Source of the DNA: Adiantum capillus-veneris
Taxonomy: Eukaryota; Streptophyta; Polypodiopsida; Polypodiales; Pteridaceae
Assembly: GCA_014529385.2 (NCBI GenBank)
Contig: CM043953.1
Location: 86,332,342-86,396,341 of the forward strand
Direction of reading: 5' to 3'
DNA length: 64,000 nucleotides
The stretch's first letter is position 1. Every line of letters begins with the position of its first letter. Both the position numbers and the translations under genes were made by a program. The notes under the pieces were generated by a model. That model was not told where the DNA came from. It did no database searches and saw nothing but the letters and a program-made list of their open reading frames with translations. Positions 10,741 through 23,357 of the stretch are shown here, piece after piece.

Positions 10741-11471
10741 GCGAGAACCGTCTCTAACCTGAAGCTCTTCATCTCCATGCCAAAACTATGGCAAACAAAG
10801 TCGGAAGTAACTCGACCACTACACAATGCTCAAAAGCATGATCAATCGCATCAAAATCGATGCTCACATATGCATAAAACAACTCCATAATCTACAAACT
10901 CTGGAAGTATAAATTGTGACAAACTGCTCAATCGAGCGTAAAGCGCATAACCATATATGCAAGTAGAGAACAAACTAGCTCAAAACGCGTCCCACAAGAG
11001 AAACTGCCTGCAGATCTTTGCAAAAACCTATGAAACCTATGACTAGCATGTATTGTAGCCACACAAGCATACACAAATCCCCACTCCTGCAAGAGTGGGT
11101 ACAAGAACACCAAACCGTGTCCAAATTGACAAAATTTGTCAAAAGTGCGAGTAAACACTCGATCATTGTCAAAGTGGGAATATATCAACCACTGTACAAG
11201 ATGGCATAACACTGCAAACTTTTATGGCGAGAAGATGGGAAAAAAACGAACAGAATTTCCTTTGCAAAGTGAGTCAAAACTCAATGCAAACCGCAAGCCA
11301 AAAAACTACAGATAACTGTCAGAGTGGGAGTCAACTCGACCACCACTAAACCATAAGAGAGCAAACTGTGAATACGCATAAACCATGGCGAGAAATCTCG
11401 AGCTTAAGCCGCCATAGCAGAGCTTTGTCGCTTTCGTCTCACCGGGAAGCCATCGCACACGCGTTGCCAAA

Positions 11472-11483
11472 GCTCTGATACTA
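11472..11483 (-). other. Primer-binding site of copia-1
   Basis: The minus strand reads TAGTATCAGAGC, one mismatch from the complement of the initiator tRNA-Met 3' end (TGGTATCAGAGC). It lies two bases inside the 5' LTR boundary. Confidence 0.7.
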
Positions 11484-11512
11484 ATTGTGAATGCGCGAAT
11501 GCAGTGCGTGTG

Positions 11513-11515
<3 letters not shown>

Positions 11516-11574
<59 letters not shown>
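11516..11574. repeat. (GA)n microsatellite within the copia-1 5' LTR
   Basis: This is about 55 bases of GA repeat, read as TC in the element's own orientation. The 3' LTR is truncated before the matching position, so expansion after insertion cannot be tested here. Confidence 0.9.
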
Positions 11575-11576
<2 letters not shown>

Positions 11577-11789
11577 ACACAGGATGTGGGTGGAACTCCC
11601 AAATCTCATTGTATGAGCACAATGTGAGAATGAGTGAGGGCTCCTTATTTTTTGTATGTATAAAGAATAAGGAGATAAATGTGGGCGGCTGGATACTGAC
11701 TGATGGACACGAGCAAAGCACGATGAGGCACACCGCCTTTACCTAACATTTGCTATGTAAATGCTTGCTTGTGTAGCAAATATTGCTGC

Positions 11790-12056
11790 TTTCTTGGCAC
11801 TTCACTGTATTAATTAAACCATTGGTGTATAAGAGAGAGCACATGGGACTGCTACCTAGTGCTTGCAAACTTGCTTCAAAATACACAGCTGGCCCCTCTA
11901 GGATCAAGCTTGCAAAAGAGACAGAGCCCATGTTGGGCATTGCTGAAAAATAGCCCTCAGAAGGGCGATCTGCATCACTACACGAGCATTGGGCCTCGGG
12001 CTCCTGCCCGTGACCTCCTCTACTCTAAAAACCGTAACCATTTTTGAGCTGAAAAC
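11790..12056. repeat. Second copy of the dispersed repeat seen at 1-375
   Basis: It shares AGAGAGAGCACATGGGA, AGCCCTCAGAAGGGCGATCTGCA and CCTCTACT with 1-375. It ends in GAAAAC, exactly where the outer LTR element begins. The right flank of that element (from 43,614) may continue this repeat, since GCATGGACCCCAA there resembles GCGTGGGCCCCAA at about 353. Confidence 0.65.
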
Positions 12057-13644
12057 TGAAACCCACCTATAGGGTGGTAGACTTTAGCTTTCACCCGATC
12101 TTTAAACTGTTTTGCTTTACTTGGAACTTTACGACACAAAGAAACTTCACGAATAAGCTTGTGATTGGAATTTGACACTTCAAAGAAACTACGGCTTGGC
12201 AGCTAGAGCGCTCCCAAGTAGACAGTGACACTGTGTTGGCCCCAAAGACCGATGCCCCTTTCGATATTTCTTTATTCTTATTACACTTGAGAAAAACCTG
12301 TAAACTTCTACAAGCTGTTCTACTTTTATTGGGCTGAAATTTTCCTACTCTAATCCGATTTTGGCAGCATAACCACAGTAGAAATCTCCACGGAAAAAAT
12401 TTAAGTAAACAGTGACTTTCCACATACTTTTGAGCACTTTGCAAAACTTGGTGAGAAATTATAGCACACCGAAATCTTTATTTTTGGCTTCCAATTTGCA
12501 CCAAAACACCTATCTGGTGATTCCCTAGCTTCCCAGTAGCTCCTGGGACTTGTAGGCATCAAAAGTGGCCGAAACCTTAAACCTGTAAAAATTTATAGCA
12601 AGCTGTAATTCTCTATTTTGCTCTCCAATTCGCGTGTCGATCACTCTGTGGGTAATGCTCAAGCTCCCGCACCTATAGGGTTACTTGCCCTTTGAATTAC
12701 ACAAGATTCCTTGTGAAAAATCTCTCTAAATTTTCCTATACAAGCACCCAAGCCTTTTCCGAGGCTTACCTGGTGTGAAACCCTAGACCTACAAAAAAAC
12801 ACAAGAAGCTGTAATTTTCTTTTTCGCATCATTTTGAGCGGAGCAAATATGTCTATGCGTGTAACAGAGGTTCCCACATGCAATGGGACAATTCCCCTAA
12901 ATCAAACGAGTTTTCATGCAAGAAAACGCTCCATTTTTGAATTCCTTCACGATGGAACTCTGTGTACCTAAAGGGGATTAGTAATTAGCTAATCCAATTC
13001 CTTTACAAAAGGCTCTTGGCTTGGCAAGCACACATAAATTTGGGCCAAGAATTGTAAATGGTCATCTGAGAAGCCTAACTATTGGGGCATTACAATATGT
13101 ACAAAGCAGAGATAGAGATGCGCGAGAGAAAATTGTCACGCTACATAGAGCAAGGGAGAAGACAAGCTTTCCAATAAAGCTGTGATCACATGCACCCACT
13201 ACTCACACACACTGTGTGGCACACCTATAAAGTCTAAAACTTCAGCCCCCACTCAAAAATGGGTGCCCCCTCTTGGATGAGGCTTCTGGAAGGTATGTGT
13301 TGGCATGCATATAGCTTCCCTACTGCCAAGTGTCCATTTGACTCCTTTTGGTTTACTTCCTAGTACCCACCAACTTATAAAGTCTTGTCGTGGGGCCTAA
13401 ATGACTTTGAAATGAGCCTAGCCAACCTTTTACTACTCAGATTTTATTGCCAACTGGCCCACTATCTCGTGTGGCGACTAGCCCTTCCTGACTACGGGTG
13501 AAACTCTCAACCAACGGTCGTTTCACACTAGCCATGCAATGTCCGGACATTTGTGATTTTAACAAGAGGGTCCCAAAAATTAAATAAAAAATCAAGGGAA
13601 AGAAACCAACAAGTATATATAGTGGTTGTCGTAGTCTCGTGACA
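12057..13644 (-). repeat. 3' LTR of the outer element
   Basis: It spans from TGAAACCCACC (plus strand) to CTCGTGACA. The partner LTR lies 15-30 kb away and is split in two by another element. No gene is seen in the LTR. ATATATA near the start of the LTR in its own sense (about 13,614-13,622 on the plus strand) is a possible TATA element but lies unusually close to the LTR edge. Confidence 0.85.
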
Positions 13645-14363
13645 TACCCCCCTCTTCAAACCGTAGACGTCCTTGATTGCATGCCATATATACATGCCAT
13701 AGATGATTTAGTGTGGTTAGCACCCTTGTATCATCGCATGTATCTATAAGAAAGATTGTCAAACATGTGTACAAATGACTTAATGAGACCTTCGTACTTT
13801 TGTCAAGCAATGTACACTTCTATTGCACAGAATCCTTACCTACATGTGAAGTTCTAGCTCTAACATCACCCCTCTTTTGAGCATGTGCCAAGCCCTTTGA
13901 CCTTCGCTCTACTCAAGTGATCTGAGTTGGCGAATACGTGGGTTGCAAACCAAACGCTTCAAGGTAACAATGCAATACATTTACTTATGATACATGCCAT
14001 AGATGGTTTAGCGTGAAGCACACTTTTATCATCGCATGTATCTGCAACAAAAACTGTCAAACATGTGTATATATGAATTAATGAGATCTTCATACTTTTG
14101 TCAAGCAATGCATACTTCGATTGCATTGAAACCCTTGCTGGATGCCAATGTTACCATACATGGGGTTTGGCATCATGCCTTGCATACCAACAAAAACTAT
14201 TCCTAGCATGTGATGTTGGTTTCCAGGCGCATAACCAGCCATGCTCTAAAACATTGACCCACCCTCGAAATACCCAGGATGCATTGTGGGTGGTGAAAAA
14301 ACCTGATGCATGGCCTAAAAATTGGTTCCCTGTCCATTTTAAACCAACATTTGGACTTTGAAA
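13645..14363 (-). repeat. Interior of the outer element, 3' part, with a 310-bp-spaced direct repeat
   Basis: A polypurine tract (TACCCCCCTC on the plus strand) starts at 13,645. Bases 13,680-13,840 and 13,990-14,130 are diverged direct repeats sharing ACATGCCATAGATG, ATCATCGCATGTATCTG or ATCTA, and ACTTTTGTCAAGCAATG. No recognisable coding sequence; overlapping short frames at 14,098-14,369 look like chance. Confidence 0.7.
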
Positions 14364-15957
14364 TGTCATAATACCTAATATCTATCTCTCCTAAATGATT
14401 TTCTCATGTTAAACTAATCATTTAATATGGGGAAGTACCAGGGGAGAAAAAGCTAGAATATTCGTTAAGTTGGCAGACCGGCCATAGTAGGCATCCGAAC
14501 GAGGAAAAACAGGGATCCAAAGTGGGGGCCATCTGAGCAATGTGCAAACAATGCGCTTCAAAGACCCTAAGGTTCAGCCCATTAGGACTTCCAAAATGCT
14601 AAGGTTCCAAAATTCAAAGGTTAAGTCCAATGGTCAAAACCTAGGGCAAATTGGATGCTTGTGGGAAGACTCAAAAGTCTTCCAACATCCCTATCTTGGA
14701 GGGGGCGAGCCTTTCTTGTAGGGGATGAGAGAGAAACACACACATACTCTAGCAGGCTCCCTTTACACAAAGGGAATAGGGGACACATGTCAACTCCCTA
14801 GGCCAGTTGCCCCCAAGATGCATTCAATTCCTATTGGATGGCCATAGAGGTGGACCAATGAGAATTAGGCTAGAGTACATCTACTTTAATTCATTTTAAA
14901 ACACTTGATAAAGAACCAAAAGAAATTAAGCTCTCTAGAAGACTATTGGATAGTCTCCCAAGGGGCCCAATGAGCATTCAACAGCCCAATGGCTTGCCTG
15001 ATTCCTATTGGGTGGCCAAAAGACTAAGGGTCCAATGAGACTTTAATTGCATTATTTAATTACCTAAATCTCTCACAAAAGGGGAAAGTGGGACACATGT
15101 CACAACGCTATCACTTATGCTTCTTAATTATCATTGGCTAAGCTTTGCAACGTCCAATGGGGTGCTAGCATGAGTAAAATGCAAGAGGGGTCTACCAAGA
15201 GAGAGAGAGGGGGATGATTTTGGCAAGGCATTATCACACACACACTCACACAATCTCATGTGTTAAGCAAAGAAGACTCTCTCTCCTTCTCAAGATTTAA
15301 TGGAAAGCTCATCACCTACTCCAAGCTTGTGAGAAGGGAGGCCTACACCAACAACTCTTGGCTTTGTGATGCAAATCCAACCAAGAGCCAAGCTCCAATG
15401 CATGATCATCTTCTCTACCATGCTAATTACTAAGCTATGCTAAGATTTTATGAGTGATAATGTGAGGAGATATACTTCTTTCTCGTAAGAATACTCATTC
15501 TTCCTCTCAATCTACTCTCATACCCCGCTAGCTCTCACCATCTTCGAAGGTGTGTGAGGTCTTGGGTCTGAGACCGTGGGGGAATTGATGTTGTGTTTTA
15601 TAAGTGTGTGCAGGGTGCTTGAAGCTTCCATATTCATTGCACCATGCCAGCAAGTTATTGAAGGACACAAAGTATTGTATTGTAAAATGTCTCTCTTGAT
15701 GGGGGAAACCTATAATACAAAGCCTTTTGGAGGGGGGACCGGCTCCATGTAAATTTGGTCCTCAACTGTTGTCAATAGCTTAATTTCTCTCTCTTTTGAA
15801 GTATTGTTCATGCCTATCTAACTAGGTGTTATGCTTTTTGTTGCTCTCTTCATCTAAGCACTCTTGCTGTGCTCATTAGGAATCTATTCTAATGAAATGC
15901 TCACTATGTTTATGCTTTTTCCGCTACACACAACTTACTAGGCCATTAAATGTTACG
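14364..15957 (+). repeat. 5' LTR of Ty3-A
   Basis: About 1.59 kb, aligning along its length with 26,337-27,939. It carries only a short CACACACA run near 14,738, where the right LTR has an AC tract of about 60 bases. The LTR end is read as TTACG (probably once TTACA), just before the primer site. Confidence 0.85.
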
Positions 15958-15958
15958 T

Positions 15959-15970
15959 TGGTATCAGAGC
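15959..15970 (+). other. Primer-binding site of Ty3-A
   Basis: TGGTATCAGAGC is the exact complement of the initiator tRNA-Met 3' end and starts two bases after the LTR. Confidence 0.85.
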
Positions 15971-16493
15971 ACAAGGTTTCTCTTTTCTTGCTAAAAAAGA
16001 GAGGTCCTCAAGCTAATTATAAATGGTTGGTATTATTAATTGCAATTGAGTAAGTAGAATAGGGATTTTTCAGCCTTCCAGTGCGCTTGCTTTGTGCAGA
16101 TAACAGGGCATCATCGTCGTGAGCTATGGTCTTAATAGTGGAGTCATACGGGGCTTACCTATAGCTTAACCACTATTCAGATATTCGAAGCTTGATAGGA
16201 GCCGGTTCTGTTTTGGTGTTGAAAGACCCTCTCTTCTATTCCTTGCAATTAATGATATTCAAGCCACGGGTACAAGAGCTTGAGTGCTTTTCTAAAGGGG
16301 TAAAGAGGAGTAGCAACTAGGGCTTGAAGTGTCAAAGTACACCTAAAATAGTTTACCTATAAAAGTTGTTAGAATGGTTGACAATAGTAAAGAGAGTGAA
16401 ATTAAATTTGATAGCTTTGATTTTGATAATGAGCAGGCTACTAATGATGCCCCTTTGCTTGTTAACTACCTTGTTTCTAGGCTTCAATAAACC

Positions 16494-18370
16494 ATGGGCA
16501 ATTCATCCCTCCAAGTGAAGTGCAACGATAGCTTCGTGCTCATGGGATTCTCTAAACTCTCCACCATGAAGAGAGAGTACCTTGGAAGCCTCCTTGTGAG
16601 ACTTCCAAAAGAGGCCTCTCTCCAATTCGGGAAGAAGAAGAGGATCTGTATGAAGGGCTCAAAAATCTGCTACTTGACGATACATCTCATTCCCAAAGGA
16701 GAACTCAAGAGCCCCCACCAAAAGAACGAGAAAAATGTGAGTCTCTTGCCACTTCGGCAGAGATGGATCCACAAAGACGTCGGGAAAAACACTCTCCAAC
16801 ACCCCCTAAACGGAGAAGACCATCGCACACTTCTCCACACCATAATTCAAAGAGGGATGAGAGAAAACAAGAGAAGAAAAAGGTGAGAAAGAGGTCACCC
16901 TCTTCTCCATCTTCTTCATCCTCTTCCTCTTATGAAGAAAGTGATGGTGCAGACAAGGAAGACTAAGGGAAGAAAAAGGCGAGAAAGAGGTCACCCTCTT
17001 CTCCATCCTCCTCAAATTATTCCTCCTTTGAAGAAAGTGACGGTGCAACTTTCAAACTACCAAAAAGAAGAGGCCATAGGAAATCCTATTCCACGTGGAA
17101 GAGGTCATCCAAGCTTAGGAAGTTCAAAGAGGGAAGGAAGAACATCTCTTTCCTTACCTACGATGGAACCTTTGGTACCACGGACAAACTCTTGGCCTTC
17201 ATCCAACAATTCGATGCGGCGTTTGGAGATGAGACCTTCACAGAGTCTTCCAAGCTATGCTATGTAGCTATGCATTTTCAAAAGTCCGCCAAGCAATGGT
17301 GGTCTAGCCTACGGGCAAATGGTGAAGCTCCACCAATATGGCAAGATTTGAGAGCTTCCATCATGAATCAGTTTTTGGCTACTGATGCCAAAGACAAAGT
17401 ACTCACCGAAGGGTGAATCTTGAAGCTCTCTCCTTATGAATCTATTCACAAATATGTAGACAAGTTCTGGGACTTACATCTCAAAGCCACTGTCTTCAAA
17501 AAGATGGATTTTGAAGAGTAAAAACAACAATTTTGTGTGGGATTAGCTGAAGATATGTCGGAGTATGTCAACTCCCAAAGGCCACGCACCATATCTATGG
17601 TCATACACCATACCATGGTGGCTTCACAAATCAATTTCCAACCAAGGGTTAAGAGAAATCTTAAGCCCACGGAGAACAAGGACCGTAACAATGAGCCTAA
17701 GGGCAAGGACAATGTCCAAAAGTCTCCTAAAGGCAACGCCAACAACACAAAGCTAAGGAGAAGGGAGTTTATAAAGGCAAAAATAAACTCTCTTGTGAAG
17801 AGCTTGAGCGTTATCGTAAAGATAAGCTGTTTCAAGTGCGGGGAGCAAGGGCATTCTTATCGTGCTTGCCCCCACAAGAATACAAGAAATGAGCCTCCTA
17901 GAGCTACCTTGGTCAAAATCCAAGAAGAGGATGCTCATCACAAAGGATCCCCTCTATGCCATGCTTGGGGAAAGGTAAGAGAACATGATTCTTTTATTTT
18001 CTTTGACCCTGGTTCTACTCACAATTTCATATCCACAGAGTTGGCCACCAAGCTAGGCATCCAAGCCTATGAGATGGGAGATGTCCTACCCACCGATGGT
18101 GCTTTCAAGGGGCAAGAAGCTTCAGTCACTCCTGTAATTGGGAAATTGAGGCTCCATGTCCAAAGCCATATGGACAAAGAGGACTTCTTTATCTCTCCTC
18201 TCAAGCATGAGGATGTACTCCTATGGGCACCATGGTTTGATCGCATGGCTACCAATGTTAAATTCCCTGAAAGGAAAATCTACTTTAGGTTAAGGGAAAA
18301 AGATATGTACATAGATGCTAAGGAGTTGGGTAACACCATACCCATTGGACATACGCAAGCTTTTCAATAA
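16494..18370 (+). pseudogene. Gag and protease of Ty3-A
   Basis: The capsid (retrotransposon gag) region lies at about 17,120-17,520, with AKQWWSSL typical of the family. It is followed by the zinc knuckle CFKCGEQGHSYRACP at about 17,827-17,871. The protease has the active-site region FFDPGSTHNFIS (about 18,001-18,036), with Pro where Ser or Thr is usual in D-S/T-G, and a later LLWAPWF in place of the usual LGMPWF type. The N-terminal part (16,494-17,050) is rich in Lys, Arg and Ser with serine runs and changes frame. Stops at about 17,416 and 17,519 break gag. This would encode the particle shell and its processing enzyme, but here it is inactive. Confidence 0.75.
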
Positions 18371-18404
18371 GTCAATAAAGAGCTATATTTCTGTGTACAT
18401 GATT

Positions 18405-19794
18405 TTTATTAAAGATTCTCAAAATGAACCTAATGCTTTAGCAAAAGAAAATATACATAATCACAAGGAATTAGAGTTATCCAATTTTCTCAAGGGATTT
18501 CAAGATGTTTTTTTTATTGACGACATCCCTTGTGAACTACCTCCTAAACGAGGCAATGATGACCATGCAATTGAACTTCTTCCAGAAAGTTCACCACCTA
18601 ATAAACCTCCTTATAGAGTTTCTCAAGCTCAAGAAGAGGAGATTATGCGGTAAGTGCATGAGTTAGTTGAGAGGGGCATGGTTAGGCCTAGCTCATCTCC
18701 ATTTTGTTCACCCGTGTTATTAGTGCAAAAGAAAGACAACACAAATCCTATGTGTGTCAACTATAGAGCACTAAATAGGATCACTATCAAAAATAGGTTT
18801 CCCGTTCCATGGGTAGAAGACCTATTTGATAAGCTGCAAGGGCCGACCTACTTCAATAGGATTGACCTAAAAAGTGGCTACCATCAAATAAGGATAGTTG
18901 ATCAAGACATTGTGGAGACCACATTTCACACTACGTTTGGTACTTACAAATATAACATTGTCATGCCTTTTGGTTTGACCAATGCACCAACCACATTTAA
19001 CCGCTTGATGGAGAAGCTATTCAGGCCTCACCGAGCCTTTATTGGAGTGTTATTTGATGATATCATCATCTACTCTAATTCACTAGACGAACACAAGAAA
19101 CACCTCCAGGTAATAGTTCAAGTCTTACTAGAGAATAAACTTTATATTAATCAAAAGAACAATGAGTTTTTCTTACAAGAGATTCAGTATTTAGGTCACA
19201 TTATCTCTCAAGATGGCATCCAAATGGATCCATCAAAGCTAGAGGTAATAAAAGGATGGCCTAATCCAAGGAATCTTCATGAACTAAGGAGCTTTATAGG
19301 TATGTGTGCATACTGTAGACGCTTCATAGAAAAGTTCTCGCAAATTGCAGGTCCATTACATGACTTAACAAAAAAAACGTTAGGTATGTACATGGTCTAC
19401 CAAGGAGAACAATGCTTTCGAAAAGCTTATCTCTCAACTTGTGCTTACACTACCGGATCTCTCAAAGCTGTTTGAGGTCCAATGTGACATTTGTGGTGAT
19501 TGCCTTGGAGCTGTTTTGCTCCAAGAAGGGCATGCCATACCCTACCAAAGTCGAACGCTCTACAATGTTGAGCAAGATCTAGGTATATATGGAAAGGAAC
19601 TCCTCGCAGTTCTACATGCCTTAGACTCGTGGAAGCACTATTTATTGGGGACTCCTTTCATTCTACGGACAGATCACCAAAGCCTTAAGTACTTCATGAC
19701 GCATACCAAGCTCTCCGACAAACAAATGACGTGGGAAAATTTCCTTTCGCAATTTCATTTTCATATTGCTCACATTGCTGGCAAGCATAATTAA
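18405..19794 (+). pseudogene. Reverse transcriptase and RNase H of Ty3-A
   Basis: The reverse transcriptase shows the ordered motifs VERGMVRPSSSPF, NRIDLKSGYHQIR, MPFGLTNAP and the catalytic LFDDIIIYS (FDD), followed by QYLGHIIS and the thumb. A frame change at about 19,440 leads into RNase H, which has CDICGDCLGAVL, YGKELLAV and RTDHQSLK. A stop at about 18,651 lies near the start of the domain. Most catalytic residues are intact, so this part decayed less than gag. Confidence 0.8.
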
Positions 19795-19959
19795 GTAGTC
19801 AAGACGACCAAGAGTGAATGCGGTTTCCATAGAAACTCACAATGATCTATCTTCTATGATAGATGAGAATGCTATTGATCCCATTTTAGAGATGTGATTT
19901 GAGCCCTTGCACTAGGGAATAAAGTGGAACCATTTACCTTACAATATGGTTATCTTCTC

Positions 19960-21293
19960 TATGGCAATAGACTATACGTTACTAACTCACTACATGAGAA
20001 AGTAATGTATGAATCTCATGCTCCTCCTTATGAAGGGCATAGAGGGATTCAATCTACTCTAAAAGGGATAGAAACATATTTCTAATTGCATTCCATGAAA
20101 GCAAACATACAAGAGTATGTTTCTAAATGTGTGGTATGCTAAAAGACAAAGTTTGATAGAGGGAATCAACCTGGACTACTTCAACCTTTGCCAATCCCTA
20201 ATTCACCATGGGAGAGCCTATCCATGGATTTTATCTTTGGATTGCCCAAGTCTATCCATGGGAGTATGGGAATATGGAGGATAGTAGACAGGTTCAGTAA
20301 ACAAGCCCATTTTATACCTGTCAAAAAGACTATCAAAGCCCATCAAATGGCAACCCCTCTTCATATCACAAATCTTTAAGTACCATGGCTTGCCGATGTC
20401 CATAGTGTCAGATAGAGATCCTAGAATGACTAGTAGTTTTTGGAATGGTATCTTTGAGAATTTAGGGACAAGGCTAAACTTCTCTTTGGCCTATCACCCG
20501 CAAACGGATGGCCAAAGTGAAATAGCTAACCTAACAATTCTTGATCTACTAAAAGCTTACGTAATGGAAGTAGATCAAAGGTCCCAATGGGAGAAGTACT
20601 TACCCTTGGTGGAGTATGCTTACAATAATGCTGTACATACCTCCATGGGAAAGCACCTTTGGAGGTAATTGTGGGAAAAAAAAATCCTCCTGCTACTTAA
20701 GGTACACGGGAAGATCTTTGCTGTAGATGAGTATAGCCAAGACCTACAAGAATCTTTCCAAAAGATTAAGGATGCTATCTGTATCTCACAGTAAGGCAAA
20801 AGGTTGTTGCTGATAAGCACAGAAGAGCCCAAGCCGTTAAAGAAAATGATTGGGTCTTGCTTAAATTTCCCAAGGCTCGATTAAGGCACAAGACGAGCAA
20901 GAATCCTACGGGACACCAAAAGTACTATGCTAAGTTAGCAAAAAGGTACTATGGTCCCTTCCAGATTCTTAGACCAATCAATGAGATGGCCTATCAACTT
21001 AAGTTGCCCAGCCATTGGCTCATACACAATGCTTTCCATGTGAGCCTACTAAAGCCTTACAAAGGAGAGACACCTCAAGAACCAACTATTGAAGACCCAC
21101 CGGAGATCGAGGACCAAGAAGAGGTGCTGCAGCCCGAGTCCATTCTTCGACATGAAGACAAGGTATTGAGAGGCAATATTATTATTCGACGGTATCTTAT
21201 TAAGGTTAAGAATTATCCTTTTGAAGATGCTAGATGGATGCAAGGCATACAATTAAAGGATAACCTAAACCTTGTCAATGCTTACAATGCTTC
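19960..21293 (+). pseudogene. Integrase and chromodomain of Ty3-A
   Basis: It begins with an HHCC zinc-binding segment (HAPPYEGHRG, then KCVVC) at about 20,020-20,140. The catalytic core has SMDFIFGLPKS and VDRFSKQAHFIP, then SDRDPRMTSSFW and HPQTDGQSEIAN, which supply the DDE residues. The GPF/Y-like part (YYGPFQI, AFHVSLLKPY) leads to a chromodomain-like end (QPESILRHEDK, then YLIKVKNYPFEDARW). Stops and frameshifts occur at about 20,080, 20,140, 20,380 and 20,667. The nested copia interrupts it at 21,294, within or just after the chromodomain. Such chromodomains direct insertion toward chromatin marks. Confidence 0.8.
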
Positions 21294-21520
21294 TGTTACC
21301 ATATACATGTGGTAGTGATATGTGTGAACACACTAGGACCGCTAGGGCATTTTTTCCCTCTTTAGGATGTTTTTTCCCCCGAGCATTGTATAAACGCCCA
21401 TCACTCTAGGGCTATCTATCTTTCCATTGCATACTAAGTAACACACTCTCTATTGTGTGCCTTGAGCTTCCTTCATCTTCTCCAAGCTGTGTGTGTCTCT
21501 CTGCAACCCTAATTCCAACA
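21294..21520 (+). repeat. 5' LTR of copia-2
   Basis: 227 bp, from TGTTACC to TTCCAACA, directly followed by AT and the initiator-Met primer site. Confidence 0.9.
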
Positions 21521-21522
21521 AT

Positions 21523-21534
21523 TGGTATCAGAGC
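21523..21534 (+). other. Primer-binding site of copia-2
   Basis: TGGTATCAGAGC, the exact complement of the initiator tRNA-Met 3' end, two bases after the LTR. Confidence 0.85.
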
Positions 21535-21882
21535 AGGTTGCGTCCTCCTGGGCTTAGTTGCCAGTAGCTCCAGTACATGCCTGCTCACTTTCTTCGAGTT
21601 CAGTGAGCTTTGGCGAGTGTTCGTAGGTCAACAAATATTTCAAGCGAGCTTGTAGAGCTCGGTCTGCTCAGATTATTGATTCGGGCTCATTTCGGCCTCT
21701 GTTTCCACTACAGGAAGGTCTGCACAGGTGATTCCGTCATTTTGTGCAAAAATTTTGTCAGTGCCATTTTCTGCATAACAGGTGCCTTATAGTCTTCTAC
21801 GGTTTGTGCTATATAGCACGTGTTGTTCTCGCTCCGTTTCTCCTATTTTGAGGCAGTTTTCACATCAGGTGCAGCATTTACC

Positions 21883-23323
21883 ATGGCTGACAACAACAAC
21901 ACAGATGTGTTAAAGATATTGGTTGCTGAGGACAGGTTGGATGGGGACAATTACCCTATGTGGCCTTATATGATGCAACACGTTCTTGTGTCAAAGGGCG
22001 TCTGGAATATTGTGCAGGGCATTGATGTACGTCCTGGTTCTGAGGATGTTGCAGGTCTTACTGCAAGGATTGCTGCTATTAGAGTTTTTTTGACTACGGT
22101 AGAACAAGCTCGTTGGGATGTAAAGGATACGCAGGCTCATGCATTGATTGCATTGTTTGTGAAGTGCACTATTGTTCCTCACATCCGTTCAACAAAATCT
22201 GCAAAACAGGCTTGGGATATTTTGGCTGGTCTTTATCGAAGTCCCAATGAGGCTAAAATTACTTTGCTGTGTAAAGAGCTGGAGTCGAAGATTATGCATG
22301 AGGAAGATGATATGGACACTTTCCTTCCTAGTGTCAAGGATATCAATGAGCAACTTATTTCTGCAGGTGAAGTCATTTCAGACAGTTCCCTTGTGCACTC
22401 TGTTCTTGACTCCCTTACCAGATTCTTGCCAGAATTTTGCTAGTACTTGGAGACTTGTGACCCAAGGAAATCTAGAAGTTGTCAAGTTTGATGCATTATG
22501 CACATTGCTGTTGCAAGAGTCACTTTCCAGAAAAAACAAGACTAGACAGTGTGCAATTGAACATGCTTTTATTGCTTCTCAAAGAAAGGGTGGTAATAGC
22601 AATGTAGCCACTTCTTATGGTTCTGCTGCAAGTGGAAAAACTTATGTTCTTAATGCTTCTGCTGGCAGCACTTCGTCTGGCAATTCTGGTGATAAGGGCA
22701 AAAGGAAGATGCTTTGCCATTATTGTAAAGCTAATGATCACTTGATCAAGTCGTGTCCTACGTTGAAGGCCAAAGAGGCCAAGAAGGAGGGTGGTTCCAC
22801 TCCAAATGTTGGTTCCACTACAAACATTGTTGATTCATCTGTGAAAGGAGACTGTGTTGCTGATGTTAATGCAGAATGGGCTTTTAGCGCAGAGTGCACT
22901 TACAATCTTGTTGTCCATGATGCATGCTTGTCAGTTGCTGCAGATTCACATGTGTGGTATTTCGACAATGGTGCTACAAACCACATTACCTCACATCCTG
23001 AATTGTTTACCTCTCTCGTGTCTGTCCCTCATGGGAATTCAGTCACTTGTGCCAAAAATGCCTCTTATCCGGTTCGCGGAGTTGGAAAGATTGCGCTCAC
23101 TGCTGCAAATGGCAGTTCCTTCTCACTTGTTGATGCACTTTATGTACTTGGGATCAAGAAGAATCTCTTGTTTGTATCCGCACTTGCAGGACTTGGACTT
23201 GTAGTCAAATTTGTGGATGACAGATGTACAGTTCATGATCTCAGTTTTGGTAATGAAATTGTTGCATCTAGCCTTTTGTGCTGTGGGCTGTATAATCTCT
23301 CTTTGTATGAAAAGTGTGGATAA
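21883..23323 (+). pseudogene. Gag and protease of copia-2
   Basis: The start codon at 21,883 opens MADNNNTDVLKILVAEDRL. The capsid region includes YPMWPYMMQHVL and AKQAWDIL. The reading changes frame once at about 22,410-22,440. The zinc knuckle CHYCKANDHLIKSCP is at about 22,714-22,758. The protease active-site region reads WYFDNGATNHITS, with Asn in place of Ser or Thr of the D-S/T-G triad, and is followed by VDALYVLGIKKNLL. A stop at 23,321 ends the frame. The product would form the particle and process the polyprotein. Confidence 0.75.
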
Positions 23324-23357
23324 AATTTTGAAAATATTGTTGCAGATTCAAGGGCTA

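Larger units (their letters stand above)
9301..11748 (-). mobile_element. Internally deleted Ty1/copia retrotransposon (copia-1)
   Basis: The 5' LTR is 11,486-11,748, and 9301-9426 is a truncated 3' LTR sharing the stretch TATAAAGAATAAGGAGATAAATG. A degenerate initiator-Met primer site (GCTCTGATACTA on the plus strand) adjoins the 5' LTR, and a polypurine tract, TTCTCCCACTA on the plus strand at 9427-9437, adjoins the 3' LTR. The interior is only about 2.06 kb, less than half that of a complete copia element. The 3' LTR is cut where it meets the hAT relic. Confidence 0.8.

Noticed and set aside
14098-14369. Opposing frames of 87 and 72 codons
   Set aside because: They overlap on both strands inside the non-coding 3' interior of an LTR element and resemble no protein.
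15959-15970. tRNA gene fragments at TGGTATCAGAGC sites
   Set aside because: They are primer-binding sites complementary to a tRNA end; no tRNA fold surrounds them.
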